Source: JAPPHA01 sp965242975 (GTDB taxonomy: Bacteria; Pseudomonadota; Alphaproteobacteria; Rhodobacterales; Rhodobacteraceae). From it: 64,000 nucleotides of DNA. The notes beneath the pieces were generated by a model. The model ran no database searches and had not been told where the DNA came from. It saw only the letters and a program-made list of their open reading frames with translations. Position 1 is the first letter of the stretch, and each line of letters opens with the position of its first letter. The stretch is taken from the NCBI GenBank assembly GCA_965242975.1, contig CBDETS010000002.1:558001-622000 (forward strand), read 5' to 3'. Positions 55,669-63,862 of this stretch are shown in pieces. The position numbers and the translations under genes were made by a program.

Positions 55669-56153
55669 CCAATAGCGGTTTTGGTGCGGTTTGAGTTGGT
55701 TTTTTTGAGCACCCTATGGATCGTAGTATCGCTGGTGGCCTCGACAATACCAAGTTCCACAACCTGCTTTTCCAGAAGTCGAAGCGACCAGCGGGCATGG
55801 CCCGCGGGCGGCTCGGAACAGGCCAGCGCGATCAGCTTTGCTTCTGCTTCACCGTCGAATATCCGGGGCCGTGGTGTCGCTGGTTTCTTGCGGCTAAGTG
55901 CGGCTTCGAGCCCTTGTTCAACAAGCTGGTGGCGGGTGCGCAACACTGTCGAGGGACTGGTCTCCAAAGCGTCTGCAATCTGCGCGTCATCCCAGCCCGG
56001 GCCATCCGGGGACACGTCTGCTTTAAGCAATATCCGCGCTTTCAATAGCCGATATGCAGCAGCACAGCCTGTACGGATCATGTCCTCCAATTGAGTGCCT
56101 TCCTCCGGTGTCAGCCGAACCACAAACTTCGGCGCAGGACCTCGCTTGGCCAT
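55665..56153 (-). CDS. IS630 transposase, first frame (DNA-binding part)
   Basis: 162-aa product from ATG 56153 with GGGAGGA 8 bases upstream. It contains two helix-turn-helix regions (ADALETSPSTVLRTRHQLVEQG and RWSLRLLEKQVVELGIVEATSDTTIHRVL). After HRVLKK the mRNA has seven A residues (complement of 55700-55706). A -1 slip there changes TNSNRTK to NQLKPHQNRYWVIPP, the family sequence, and joins the catalytic frame. Without slippage it stops at 55665. Confidence 0.85.
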   Translation of the reverse strand: MAKRGPAPKFVVRLTPEEGTQLEDMIRTGCAAAYRLLKARILLKADVSPDGPGWDDAQIADALETSPSTVLRTRHQLVEQGLEAALSRKKPATPRPRIFDGEAEAKLIALACSEPPAGHARWSLRLLEKQVVELGIVEATSDTTIHRVLKKTNSNRTKTAIG

Positions 56154-56228
56154 CTTCCATTCCTCCCAGTTTTGGCCGACAGTGATTCAGACAAAACAAT
56201 CCTTGTCAAATGTGGGGAAACGAAGGAC

Positions 56229-57258
56229 TAGCGCTATCTGGCCCATTGTCGATGTAGTGGCGCTGCGCACAATCGACGAAGCGCTTTAGAAAAACCTTGA
56301 CCATCTGTTCGGCCTCGAACCGCGTATCGAAATCGGACCAAAATGCCTCATCTGCGTTTAGCTCCACCAGCATCGAATGTGATAGCTGCATGCAGGGCAT
56401 AGGGTTTTTCTGCTTAATGAGGATCGACTGGGTAATCATCACCTCATCAAGTACTGCAACCCCCTGTTCGCTGATGATCTGGCGTTGTCGGCCTAAGGTG
56501 TATTGGGTGAGCGTCGTGCCATCGGGGGCGGACAGACCACCGATTTTTAGCTCTGCAAGTAGCGACAGAAACCGCAGGTAGAAGTCGCTGTAGACGTCAA
56601 TGGAGGCATCTGTTCCGACAAGGATTTCATAGCGTTCATGGAGGTAACGCAGGATGAGCCCCACATCTTCCGCACCACCGCGCTGAAAGTAGCCGACATT
56701 GGCGGTAAACTTGTCGAATATCCGCTTCCATTCGAGATCCGACGCAACGAAGCCCGCGTCAATCAATGCCCGCACCGCTTGCAAGCTAAAGAGTACGTTA
56801 TCTTCATCAAGAAACTTCGAATCCGCCAAGTAGATCGGGTAGCTCGCCGCCAAGGCATTGATGCCAATGGGTCGCGCCGCGATGGTCTGCACAATCAAGC
56901 GCCTGTCCGTCAGATCCTCCGCAGAGAAGGCGGTCAGCGGGATGCGGCGCAGAATCTTACCTGACGTATCAGTAACTTCTCCCCAAAAAAAGCCGCGTGA
57001 TACGTCTTCTGGGAAGCCAAGGCCGTCGAAGCGAAAAAAGAACTGCCGGTAATTGTTTCGCTGGTCGTTCTTCAGCGTGGCGCCATCTGAAATCGGAATG
57101 AAATCATCTGAAGGTCGTTCCAGTGCATACTGCAGCCGCGCGTTTAGATCGCCAGAGGGGAGGCTGTTGTTAGGGATCGTGATACGCAAGCCAAAAGGCT
57201 CTGCATTCGCGAACTGTACAGTGCCGAGAATAATCAATAAGGCGAAAAGATAAGGCAT
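56229..57258 (-). pseudogene. Secreted protein of unknown function, N-terminal part (gene split by IS630)
   Basis: Start ATG 57258 with GGAG 6 bases upstream; the longer frame to 57357 runs into IS982 and is not original. A signal peptide is evident (MPYLFALLIILGTVQFANA before EPFG), so the product is periplasmic or surface-exposed. A beta-rich N-terminal half (GLRITIPNNSLPSGDLNARLQ; RRIPLTAFSAEDLTDRRLIVQTIA) is followed by a helical half. No known domain recognised. The present frame runs a few codons into IS630 and stops at 56206 (about 350 aa). The original 407-aa frame is restored by removing the IS. IS982 lies 25 bases upstream of the start and separates the gene from its old promoter. 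Confidence 0.75.
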
Positions 57259-57378
57259 CTGAACTCCAATACGTGCTAAAGTAACCCGGATTCTGTTTAA
57301 GCGGGGTGAGGGGATTCCCAGATCAGGCTTTGCCTGATTCAATATCCGTGAATACAAACAACGGATGGGATCGCCCTC

Positions 57379-57766
57379 ATGAATACGTCTATCACCGCTT
57401 TATTCTGTTGTATCGATGATTTCGCAAAAACTTTCGAAGAGTGGGAGCAGCATCGCCTGATCGACACAGGTCGCCAGCGCCTCCGATCCGGGAAACTCTC
57501 ACTCAGCGAAATGCTTTTCATCATGGTGTTGTTCCACGGCTCAGCCTACAAGGATTTCAAGCATTTCTGGCTTTATGGGGTGGAGATCGAATACCGGGAC
57601 TGCTTTGGCGATCTGCCAAGCTATGGCCGGTTCGTTACACTGATGCCGCGTCTGCTCGTGCCATTTTGCGTACTGCTGCAGTGCTTTCGTGGAGAAGACA
57701 CCGGGATCTATTTTGCCGACAGCACCAAGCTGGCGGTTTGCCATAACGCCCGGATCGGCCGGAACA
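57379..57766 (+). pseudogene. IS982 transposase, N-terminal part
   Basis: Codons MNTSITALFCCIDDF to RIGRN of an IS982 transposase, including the first catalytic motif (IYFADSTKLAVCHN). It is broken by IS1634 after GGAACA (57761-57766). The frame continues a few codons into IS1634 and ends at 57792. Joined to 59670-60175 it gives a 297-aa transposase with no other visible defect. Confidence 0.9.
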
Positions 57767-59663
57767 CCCAAGTTCGACAGCTAATCGCGTAAGTGATTGA
57801 TATTGTTATCGCGAGAATCGCGTATGTGTGACGACATCAGGCTATCAGGCCGGTCTGGGGATGTTGAGGGCCTGGAAGAGATTGAGTTGCTCCGGTGTTG
57901 TTTTGCTGGTGCCGTTGAAGGTGCGGTCGCCGATATGAGCGGTGTGTTTTTGGATCCGGGAGAGAAGATCGAGTGCCGTTCGGGGGCTGACGTCATGTTT
58001 CCTGGCTTTCAACCGTGCGCGCATGACGCGGTAGAGCACGAGTGCGAGAAAGCAGATCAGCGCATGAGCACGGATGCGGTCCGGCAGTCTGTGATGAACA
58101 GGGGCGATTTCGATATCGGATTTCAGAACGCGGAAGCCGCGCTCAATGTTGGCAAGGCTCTTGTAGCGTGCGATGGTTTCGGCGGGCGTGAGATCGGGTG
58201 CATTAGTCAGCAGCACGAGCTTCCCATCGAAGAGTTGGGCCTGCGCAATCGCCCTATTATCAAGCTCCCAGGAAAAGCGGTCAGCCTGCAGGTCTGCCTT
58301 GATGAACCGGGTCAGTTCAGCCTCGGCCACGGCGCGGGTGAACCGGCTATAAGCTCCGCGATCAGAAGCGCGCCGTCCACGAGCGGTCTGGCCTTCGTCC
58401 TGGGCGTCGAGCTTGCCGACCATCTTCTCTGCCATGTCTTCCAGTTCCCGGATTCGGGTACGGCGGCGATCTGATTGCTCTTCAGCCCGCACGGGGTCAT
58501 GCACGGCGATGAGGCGATGACCGGCGAAAGTGCTTTCCGCCAGACCCGCCTCATCAAAGGCAAGGTTCTGGAAGGTTTCGGTCAGTTCGGCGTAACGACG
58601 GGCGGGGACGGCCAGAATGAACTCCAGCTTGCGACCGCCCTGATCCGCCAGCGCGCTCAGTTCCCCGATGTTGTCCAGGCTCAGGAGGCCCCGATCGGCC
58701 ACCAGGATGACGCGCTGAACCGGAAAGCGGGTGAGAACCTTCTGCAGCATGCCCTGCAGCGTCTTTGTTTCACCGACGTTGCCAGGGTGAACGGTGTGCA
58801 TCAACGGCAGACCGTCGGCGGTTTGAACCACGCCCAACACAAACTGCCGGGCGATACCACCGGTTTCCTTGTTCATGCCAAAGGCGCGGATGTCCTCTTG
58901 GACCTTTGCTTCGCCATGGATACGTACCGTCGTCAGGTCGTAGAACACGACGGCAAGATCTTGATCGACCAGCGGGCGGATCTGACGGGCCAGAGCCTCT
59001 TCGACGGCCTCCGTATTGTCCATCAGTGCATCCATGGCACGAAGCAGGTGCTGGTGGGTTACGGTTTGGGGTCTGTCCGGCATCGCGACCGTCTCCAGCC
59101 AGCGCAGGCAGCCCAATTTGCTGGTGGGGTCGCACAAGCGGTTGAACACCATAATGCGGATCAGTGCTTCGGCATCGAATTCCCGCCGCGAGGAGCGCAG
59201 GGCGCGCTTCAGGGCTTTGTCGATGCCCAGATCTTGCCAGAGTTCATGGAGCGCGAAGACATCACCGAAGCTGAGCCCGGGCTCCTGGACGACTTCCGAA
59301 GACGTATTGTGCGCCCGGCCGACGGCCCGGTTGAGACCATTGATCAGCGGGTCCAGCTGTTCGGGTGTGATCTGATCGAGGCGTCCAAGATTGGCCACGA
59401 CGCGCGAGCGCACCTTGCCACTGTCGTTTCGAAAAGACTCGACCAGTTGAAGGTACTGGCGGCCTCCCGTTTTGGTGATGCGAGTGTACATTATGTGGCG
59501 ACGCTACCACCAAAAACAATATTATATCAATAGTCTAAATACAAGTGGCGTGTGACGACACGAGTTGCGGAATTCAACGCTCCAGCAACCTCTAACCCAT
59601 TGAAAATACATAACCCGGGTGAAGAAACCGCCTCAAATCAGCGTCCGAACTGTCGAACTTGGG
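57767..59663 (-). mobile_element. IS1634-family insertion sequence nested in IS982
   Basis: 1,897-bp element with perfect 14-bp inverted ends (CCCAAGTTCGACAG) and a 6-bp target duplication GGAACA (57761-57766 and 59664-59669). It carries one intact transposase gene on the minus strand. Deletion of the element plus one GGAACA restores the IS982 reading frame. Confidence 0.93.
57845..59491 (-). CDS. IS1634-family DDE transposase
   Basis: 548-aa transposase, full length, from ATG 59491 (MYTRITKTGGRQYLQLVES, a typical family start). DDE motifs are in VVFYDLTTV, ILVADRGLLS and LANIERGFRVLKSDIEIAPVHH. It is probably active, given the perfect ends and target duplication of the element. Confidence 0.93.
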   Translation of the reverse strand: MYTRITKTGGRQYLQLVESFRNDSGKVRSRVVANLGRLDQITPEQLDPLINGLNRAVGRAHNTSSEVVQEPGLSFGDVFALHELWQDLGIDKALKRALRSSRREFDAEALIRIMVFNRLCDPTSKLGCLRWLETVAMPDRPQTVTHQHLLRAMDALMDNTEAVEEALARQIRPLVDQDLAVVFYDLTTVRIHGEAKVQEDIRAFGMNKETGGIARQFVLGVVQTADGLPLMHTVHPGNVGETKTLQGMLQKVLTRFPVQRVILVADRGLLSLDNIGELSALADQGGRKLEFILAVPARRYAELTETFQNLAFDEAGLAESTFAGHRLIAVHDPVRAEEQSDRRRTRIRELEDMAEKMVGKLDAQDEGQTARGRRASDRGAYSRFTRAVAEAELTRFIKADLQADRFSWELDNRAIAQAQLFDGKLVLLTNAPDLTPAETIARYKSLANIERGFRVLKSDIEIAPVHHRLPDRIRAHALICFLALVLYRVMRARLKARKHDVSPRTALDLLSRIQKHTAHIGDRTFNGTSKTTPEQLNLFQALNIPRPA

Positions 59664-59669
59664 GGAACA

Positions 59670-60175
59670 AGGTTTTCAAAGGACTGGCCAAGCGCGGCCG
59701 GAGCACCATGGGCTGGTTCTTCGGTTTCAAGCTGCACATGGTTATCAACGACAAAGGCCAGGTCATGGCCGTGAAGATCACGGCTGGAAATACCGATGAT
59801 CGCAAGCCGTTTGAAGCTATGGTTGCCGAACTGGAAGGCAAGATGTTCGCCGACAAAGGCTACATTTCAAAAGCGCTTTTTCAGCGCTTGTGGCAGCGCG
59901 GCCTACATCTGATCACCGGCATTCGCCGCAACATGAAAAACTATCTGCTGCCGCTCCTGGACAAGATCCTGCTGCGAAAACGGTTCATCATCGAAACCTT
60001 GTTCGACAAGCTCAAATCCGGCATGGGTTTGGAACACACGCGGCACCGATCCCCGACCAATGCCTTCGTTCACATTCTGTCGTGTATTGCTGCCTACGTT
60101 CTGGCGCAGCCGAAGATCAAAATGGGAAAAATTGTCGTCCCAGAAGTCATTCGGAGCATCACGAGTGCAACATGA
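59670..60175 (+). pseudogene. IS982 transposase, C-terminal part
   Basis: Continues the split transposase: KVFKGLAKRGRSTMGWFFGFK, then ITAGNTDDRKPFEAM (second acidic motif), MFADKGYISKALF and RFIIETLFDKLKSG (third). The reading frame back to 59552 comes from IS1634 sequence. Confidence 0.9.
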
Positions 60176-60201
60176 GCTTATCCGGAACTGGGGTTAAAGT
60201 A

Positions 60202-60470
60202 ATAATTGATCCTAGCAGAAAAAGCGCGATTCGAGCGAGTCCGGCACAACCATAGCGCTTACAAAAAGTCATCGGCTTCTGAGCACAATCCTCGTCCCGA
60301 ACCGGAGCAAATCGTGGGTCCTTCAGCCATTTGTGAATCAGATTGGTGTTCATCGAATACCGCCGCGCAACCTGAGCTATCGATATCCCCGGCACAGATG
60401 CCTGCACGCAGACCGACCGCTTCTCTTCATCCGACCAGAACCGATGCCTCTGACCCTTCTTGCCCGCCAT
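60202..60470 (-). pseudogene. IS66-type TnpA-like fragment
   Basis: From ATG 60470: MAGKKGQRHRFWSDEEKRS, then ISIAQVARRYSMNTNLIHKWLKDPRFAPV, the helix-turn-helix of IS66-type accessory TnpA proteins. After about residue 60 the sequence no longer fits the family, and IS982 begins at 60194. The frame continues through the IS982 target site in phase with the secreted-protein gene, so the relic may once have merged with its upstream region. Not functional as it stands. Confidence 0.6.
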
Positions 60471-60480
60471 AGAGTACCTC

Positions 60481-60510
60481 AAGATGTCCATTTTCAATGG
60501 TGGACATCTT
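60481..60510. repeat. 10-bp inverted repeat near the TnpA-like fragment
   Basis: AAGATGTCCA and TGGACATCTT, perfect arms with a 10-base spacer, just upstream of the TnpA-like ATG. It may be an IS end or an operator for that gene. Confidence 0.6.
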
Positions 60511-60561
60511 TAACACTCTATCAATCGCCCAGGCAGGGCAGGCAGACCGGACGGATACAAG

Positions 60562-60759
60562 CGGTCGCAAAAGGGCACGTTTCACAAGACTTTCCCCAAG
60601 CATCTGCAACGATACGTCAACGAGTTTGCGGGCAAGCACAATATCCGCGAGTCAGACACGCTTTGCCAGATGCGGGACACCGTCGCCCGTTTCGTCGGAC
60701 GGAACCTCCTCTACCGCGACCTCGTTGCCGACAACGGGCTTTTCAACAGCACCGGGTAA
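60562..60759 (+). pseudogene. IS1595-like transposase C-terminal relic
   Basis: 65 codons with no start reading KGTFHKTFPKHLQRYVNEFAGKHN, then SDTLCQMRDTVARFVGRNLLYRDLVADNGL and a stop at 60757-60759. This is the C-terminal part of an IS1595-type transposase. Nothing upstream belongs to it. Confidence 0.65.
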
Positions 60760-60898
60760 CGGCGACGTGCGGCGGAAAAGAGGGCGGGCCAAGGCCTCCG
60801 GGGTCGCGCCTTTCAGGCCAATGGGGATACAGCTCGCAGCGGTATGGCATGGTCAATGTCCCCACAGCTTGCTTCTGGGACTTTCTCGGCCAGCTTCA

Positions 60899-63124
60899 TC
60901 ACACCCTTTTTGAAACTCCGCGTCCCTCCTCCAGTGCGACCTGCGATTCCAAAATTGTCCTCAGGTCCTCGGCTTTATTTCTTAATTCATCCGAGCTGTT
61001 TTCATTGTCGGCAATGCGTTTCAATCGGCCTTCAACTTCGGATACACCACCAAAGAAGTCATCTAGTGTTTCAAGCTGAAATATGTATTGCACACCGCTT
61101 CCGGAAGGCTGATTCCAACTGATCATCTTGCCCAAAACCTCCAGAAATCCTTCGTCATTTTCTGTTTGCTTTTTAACCCATTGTTGAGACTCTTCGACAT
61201 ATCCAAGTTGCCGCCATGCATACATAAGGTTAAAAAAATATGGGACCTGAAGCAATTCCGATGGAGTAGCCCCCGACAGGCGCTGATGATAGATTCCCTT
61301 TATCGTTTCGAAGTCTTCTTCCGACAGTAGACGGTCCTCCTTTGGTTTGCTTCTGCGATTATCGCTTCGGCGTTCAAGCGTCGCTTCCCTGATAATGGCG
61401 GTCAACCAAGCGATAGATCGTGCGTTGAAGAACAGCTTTTTCAGGCATTCAGATTTTGCTGTTTCTCCCGTGATTTGATTAATAATCAGGCCAAACACCT
61501 TTTGGAGATTCCCATTCATGAACGGAGGGCGTCTGGAGGCAATCCTCAAAAAGGGGATCAACTCGTCGATTGTTTCTCCAAGCACATCAAACAGGCCTTC
61601 GACTTGGTCGGGGGAAACTTTCGTGGCGGTAATAACAATTCTATCCAGCAGCACCTCGGCAAGACATCCACCTTGTGGGCGTTCTTTCTCAATCAATTCT
61701 CTGAAGCGGGCCACGGCTTTCTCTGGCGCTTCTTTGCAAGCGATCAGGAATTGCTCAACTTCGCTGTCGCTGAGGCTCCCGGAAGGGTGCGAAAAAGAGA
61801 AATAATAGCTGTAGTGATTGGGGCTGGCCAATCGTTTTTCAAAGTCAAATTGGGCAATTTGCTGTGACTGCGGGGTGCCACTTATTGAGAACCATCCAGA
61901 GTCTTTGTCGCCCTCCTCGGGTATTACAGCAACATTGAATCTGGGCAAATGCTCGCTCAGGGCGTGAAGGAGGCGGTATGGGGTTTCGCCTTCTTTTTCA
62001 ATGATATCCAGAAGCTCTTTTTTGGCGCGCTCGGCATCTTCGGGTATAAATCTATCCCAATCGCCAATCGCTGAAAGAATTGATACGTAACGCTCAATCC
62101 AGTTGAAGAGAAGATGATTTTTTGTCCGGATGATCTGCAAGAAAACCATGTCGGCTGGGTTCACGTGGTCCTTGACGGGCATGAAATTCAATTTCAATGC
62201 GTTCACTACACGAACGACATCACGCGGTGTTTCCAAGTATTCGTTGCACCATTGGCTAATGGCAGCAGCCAGTCGGTTTCTCGCGATTTCTTCCAGTGAC
62301 GCTCCTTCAATCAACGAGTTCACTTCATCCTGCAACCAGTTGCGCAGATCAAAATTCATCGCACTTGGAACTTTGAAAGAGGCCTGGATGACCTTTTCAA
62401 GGTAGGATCTGCCATTCGAAATACCGAGCGCCCGTTTCACGCTTTCTGCAATAATCTCGGGGTCGTAGGCCAGAATGTATGCGACATTTGGGAAATCGGC
62501 GACCGCTTTTATCAGGCGAAGCACTTCTGCAACCTCCGAGGGATCCAAGCGGTCCAGATCATCCACGAAAATAATGATGGGACGTTTAAGTTTTTCGAGC
62601 TTTTTGCGAAGGCTTTGATTGAGGTCTGCCAGTGAAGTTTCTGAAAGCTTTGATGTTTTTTGGCCGAAACGCCTCAACAATTTTGCAATTTTGCCTGAAT
62701 GGGGAATCCCGCCAAACTCACCTAAATCGGCGAGTGCGGCCAACCCAGAGGAAATCTGTGAATAACGCCGGAGTAGATTCTTCGTATTGGCTCTTTCCGA
62801 TTCAGGCATGTCTGCGACAATGACCGGCTCAAGATCGCCAAAGAACTGCGCCAGAAGTTCATTCCGGTTGCCTATCAACCACGGGGCAAACTTTACTACT
62901 CGGGGCCCATTTTCTCGTTCCTCGAATTCTTTTAACGCCATATTGACAAGAGAGGATTTGCCTGAACCCCAGGTACCTTCGACGCCGACAACAAATCCCC
63001 GGCTCAAGTCATTTTGAAGAAATGCGTTGGCCAAATGTTGGGCGATATCTCCAAACCCAAGCTTGTCACTTTTTGCGTCAAGAAGTGGTGTGTCATCAAT
63101 TGTTTTGGCAGGGGTTTCGGTCAT
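60899..63124 (-). CDS. KAP-family P-loop NTPase
   Basis: 741-aa protein. The KAP NTPase domain occupies about the first 400 residues: Walker A GTWGSGKSS (50-58), then VKFAPWLIGN, and Walker B IIIFVDDLDRLDPSEV (183-198) followed by FPNVAYILAYD. KAP proteins often have membrane segments inserted between the Walker motifs. Here that region is short and only moderately hydrophobic (SSGLAALADLGEFGGI), so a soluble form is likely. The C-terminal half is helical without known domains. ATG 63124 lies 19 bases after the antitoxin stop, so it is probably the third gene of a toxin-antitoxin-KAP operon. Some KAP proteins take part in phage exclusion (for example PifA); a defence role here is inference. 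Confidence 0.82.
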   Translation of the reverse strand: MTETPAKTIDDTPLLDAKSDKLGFGDIAQHLANAFLQNDLSRGFVVGVEGTWGSGKSSLVNMALKEFEERENGPRVVKFAPWLIGNRNELLAQFFGDLEPVIVADMPESERANTKNLLRRYSQISSGLAALADLGEFGGIPHSGKIAKLLRRFGQKTSKLSETSLADLNQSLRKKLEKLKRPIIIFVDDLDRLDPSEVAEVLRLIKAVADFPNVAYILAYDPEIIAESVKRALGISNGRSYLEKVIQASFKVPSAMNFDLRNWLQDEVNSLIEGASLEEIARNRLAAAISQWCNEYLETPRDVVRVVNALKLNFMPVKDHVNPADMVFLQIIRTKNHLLFNWIERYVSILSAIGDWDRFIPEDAERAKKELLDIIEKEGETPYRLLHALSEHLPRFNVAVIPEEGDKDSGWFSISGTPQSQQIAQFDFEKRLASPNHYSYYFSFSHPSGSLSDSEVEQFLIACKEAPEKAVARFRELIEKERPQGGCLAEVLLDRIVITATKVSPDQVEGLFDVLGETIDELIPFLRIASRRPPFMNGNLQKVFGLIINQITGETAKSECLKKLFFNARSIAWLTAIIREATLERRSDNRRSKPKEDRLLSEEDFETIKGIYHQRLSGATPSELLQVPYFFNLMYAWRQLGYVEESQQWVKKQTENDEGFLEVLGKMISWNQPSGSGVQYIFQLETLDDFFGGVSEVEGRLKRIADNENSSDELRNKAEDLRTILESQVALEEGRGVSKRV

Positions 63125-63143
63125 AGCGTTTTGTTAAGATGCA

Positions 63144-63473
63144 TTATGCGTGAAACCCGCCATTGTGAGACAGTGCGAAAGACAAGCCTTCACGTTGCTT
63201 TAGTCGTGCGACCATACCGAGCAGATTTTCTGCACGAGGGTTGCCTTGGGCGCTGAGCATGCGCATCAGGCTTTTGGGATCTTTTTGCATGTCTTTAGCC
63301 AATGTTTCGAATCCGATAGTGGCGTTTACGTAGTCACGGAGCAACACTTTACCTGTTTCGAGATCGTCGCTGAGCAGCGCCTCTACAGCTTCACGAAACA
63401 GACCAACGCGAAACTCGGGATCCCGCTCGGCGCGTGCTTTGATTGTGGTTTTAAAATCTTTGGTCAGTGGCAT
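63144..63473 (-). CDS. Type II antitoxin (HI1420-like HTH antidote)
   Basis: 109-aa protein from ATG 63473 (MPLTKDFKTTIKARAERD). The helix-turn-helix lies in FETLAKDMQKDPKSLMRMLSAQGNP, similar to addiction-module antidote proteins of the HI1420 type. The ATG sits 23 bases inside the end of the toxin gene, the usual toxin-first order of HigBA-like modules. It should bind the toxin and repress the operon at the palindrome at 63811-63834. Confidence 0.8.
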   Translation of the reverse strand: MPLTKDFKTTIKARAERDPEFRVGLFREAVEALLSDDLETGKVLLRDYVNATIGFETLAKDMQKDPKSLMRMLSAQGNPRAENLLGMVARLKQREGLSFALSHNGGFHA

Positions 63474-63804
63474 GTCTGTCTCCTGTCCGTTTTCGGATTT
63501 TGTAATCGTCCCAAAGTGATTTGGCCTGCTCGATGTCCTTTGACTGGCGTTTCTTTGCCCCACCGCAAAGCAGGATCACGAACTTGTCTCCATCCTGGCC
63601 GAAATAGATGCGATAGCCTGGGCCAAATGTGAGGCGCCGTTCTGAAACGCCTTGTCCGACTGGTTTTATGTCGCCGAAATTGCCGGATTCGATCCGCGCA
63701 AGCGCAGTTCTCACCTTTAGAGCTGCGGCCACATCCAGCTTGTTGAACCAATCTTCAAACGGAGCTTTTCCTTCCTCGGTAATATAAACAACAAGATTGA
63801 TCAT
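63451..63804 (-). CDS. Type II toxin (RelE/HigB-like, HI1419-type killer protein)
   Basis: 117-aa protein from ATG 63804 (MINLVVYITEEGKAPFEDWF); codons upstream to 63855 overlap the operator and are not used. The family pattern is clear: PFEDWFNKLD, ALARIESGNFGDIKPVGQGVSERRLTFGPGYRIYFGQDGDKFVILLCGGAKKRQSKDI, with the basic/aromatic catalytic face (GYRIYF, KKRQ). Such toxins cut mRNA on the ribosome. No Shine-Dalgarno sequence is visible before the ATG. First gene of the TA-KAP operon. Confidence 0.85.
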   Translation of the reverse strand: MINLVVYITEEGKAPFEDWFNKLDVAAALKVRTALARIESGNFGDIKPVGQGVSERRLTFGPGYRIYFGQDGDKFVILLCGGAKKRQSKDIEQAKSLWDDYKIRKRTGDRHATDQRF

Positions 63805-63810
63805 AAAATA

Positions 63811-63834
63811 TTTGGTAACGCATAGGTTACCAAA
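63811..63834. promoter_or_regulatory. Toxin-antitoxin operator palindrome
   Basis: TTTGGTAAC and GTTACCAAA, perfect 9-base arms with a 6-base spacer, ending 6 bases before the toxin ATG. Size and position fit a dimeric antitoxin-binding site controlling the operon. Confidence 0.8.
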
Positions 63835-63862
63835 TGTCAGTTGAAATCTTGCCAAAGGCCAA

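Larger units (their letters stand above)
54996..56228 (-). mobile_element. IS630-family insertion sequence
   Basis: 1,233-bp element with imperfect inverted ends (GTCCT at the left, AGGAC at the right, with further matches about 16-22 bases in) and a TA target duplication (54994-54995 and 56229-56230), the family's rule. It carries a transposase split into two frames joined by a likely -1 frameshift. It interrupts the 407-aa secreted-protein gene. Confidence 0.9.
57284..60194 (+). mobile_element. IS982-family insertion sequence interrupted by IS1634
   Basis: Ends ACCCGGATTC at 57284 and (reverse complement) ACCCCAGTTC at 60194, with TAAGC conserved in both. The flanking 7-bp direct repeat TAAAGTA (57277-57283 and 60195-60201) is the target duplication. 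Removing the nested IS1634 and one GGAACA gives a 1,008-bp element, the normal IS982 size. Confidence 0.9.

Noticed and set aside
58475..59533. 352-codon plus-strand frame
   Set aside because: Antisense to the IS1634 transposase, which has all catalytic motifs.
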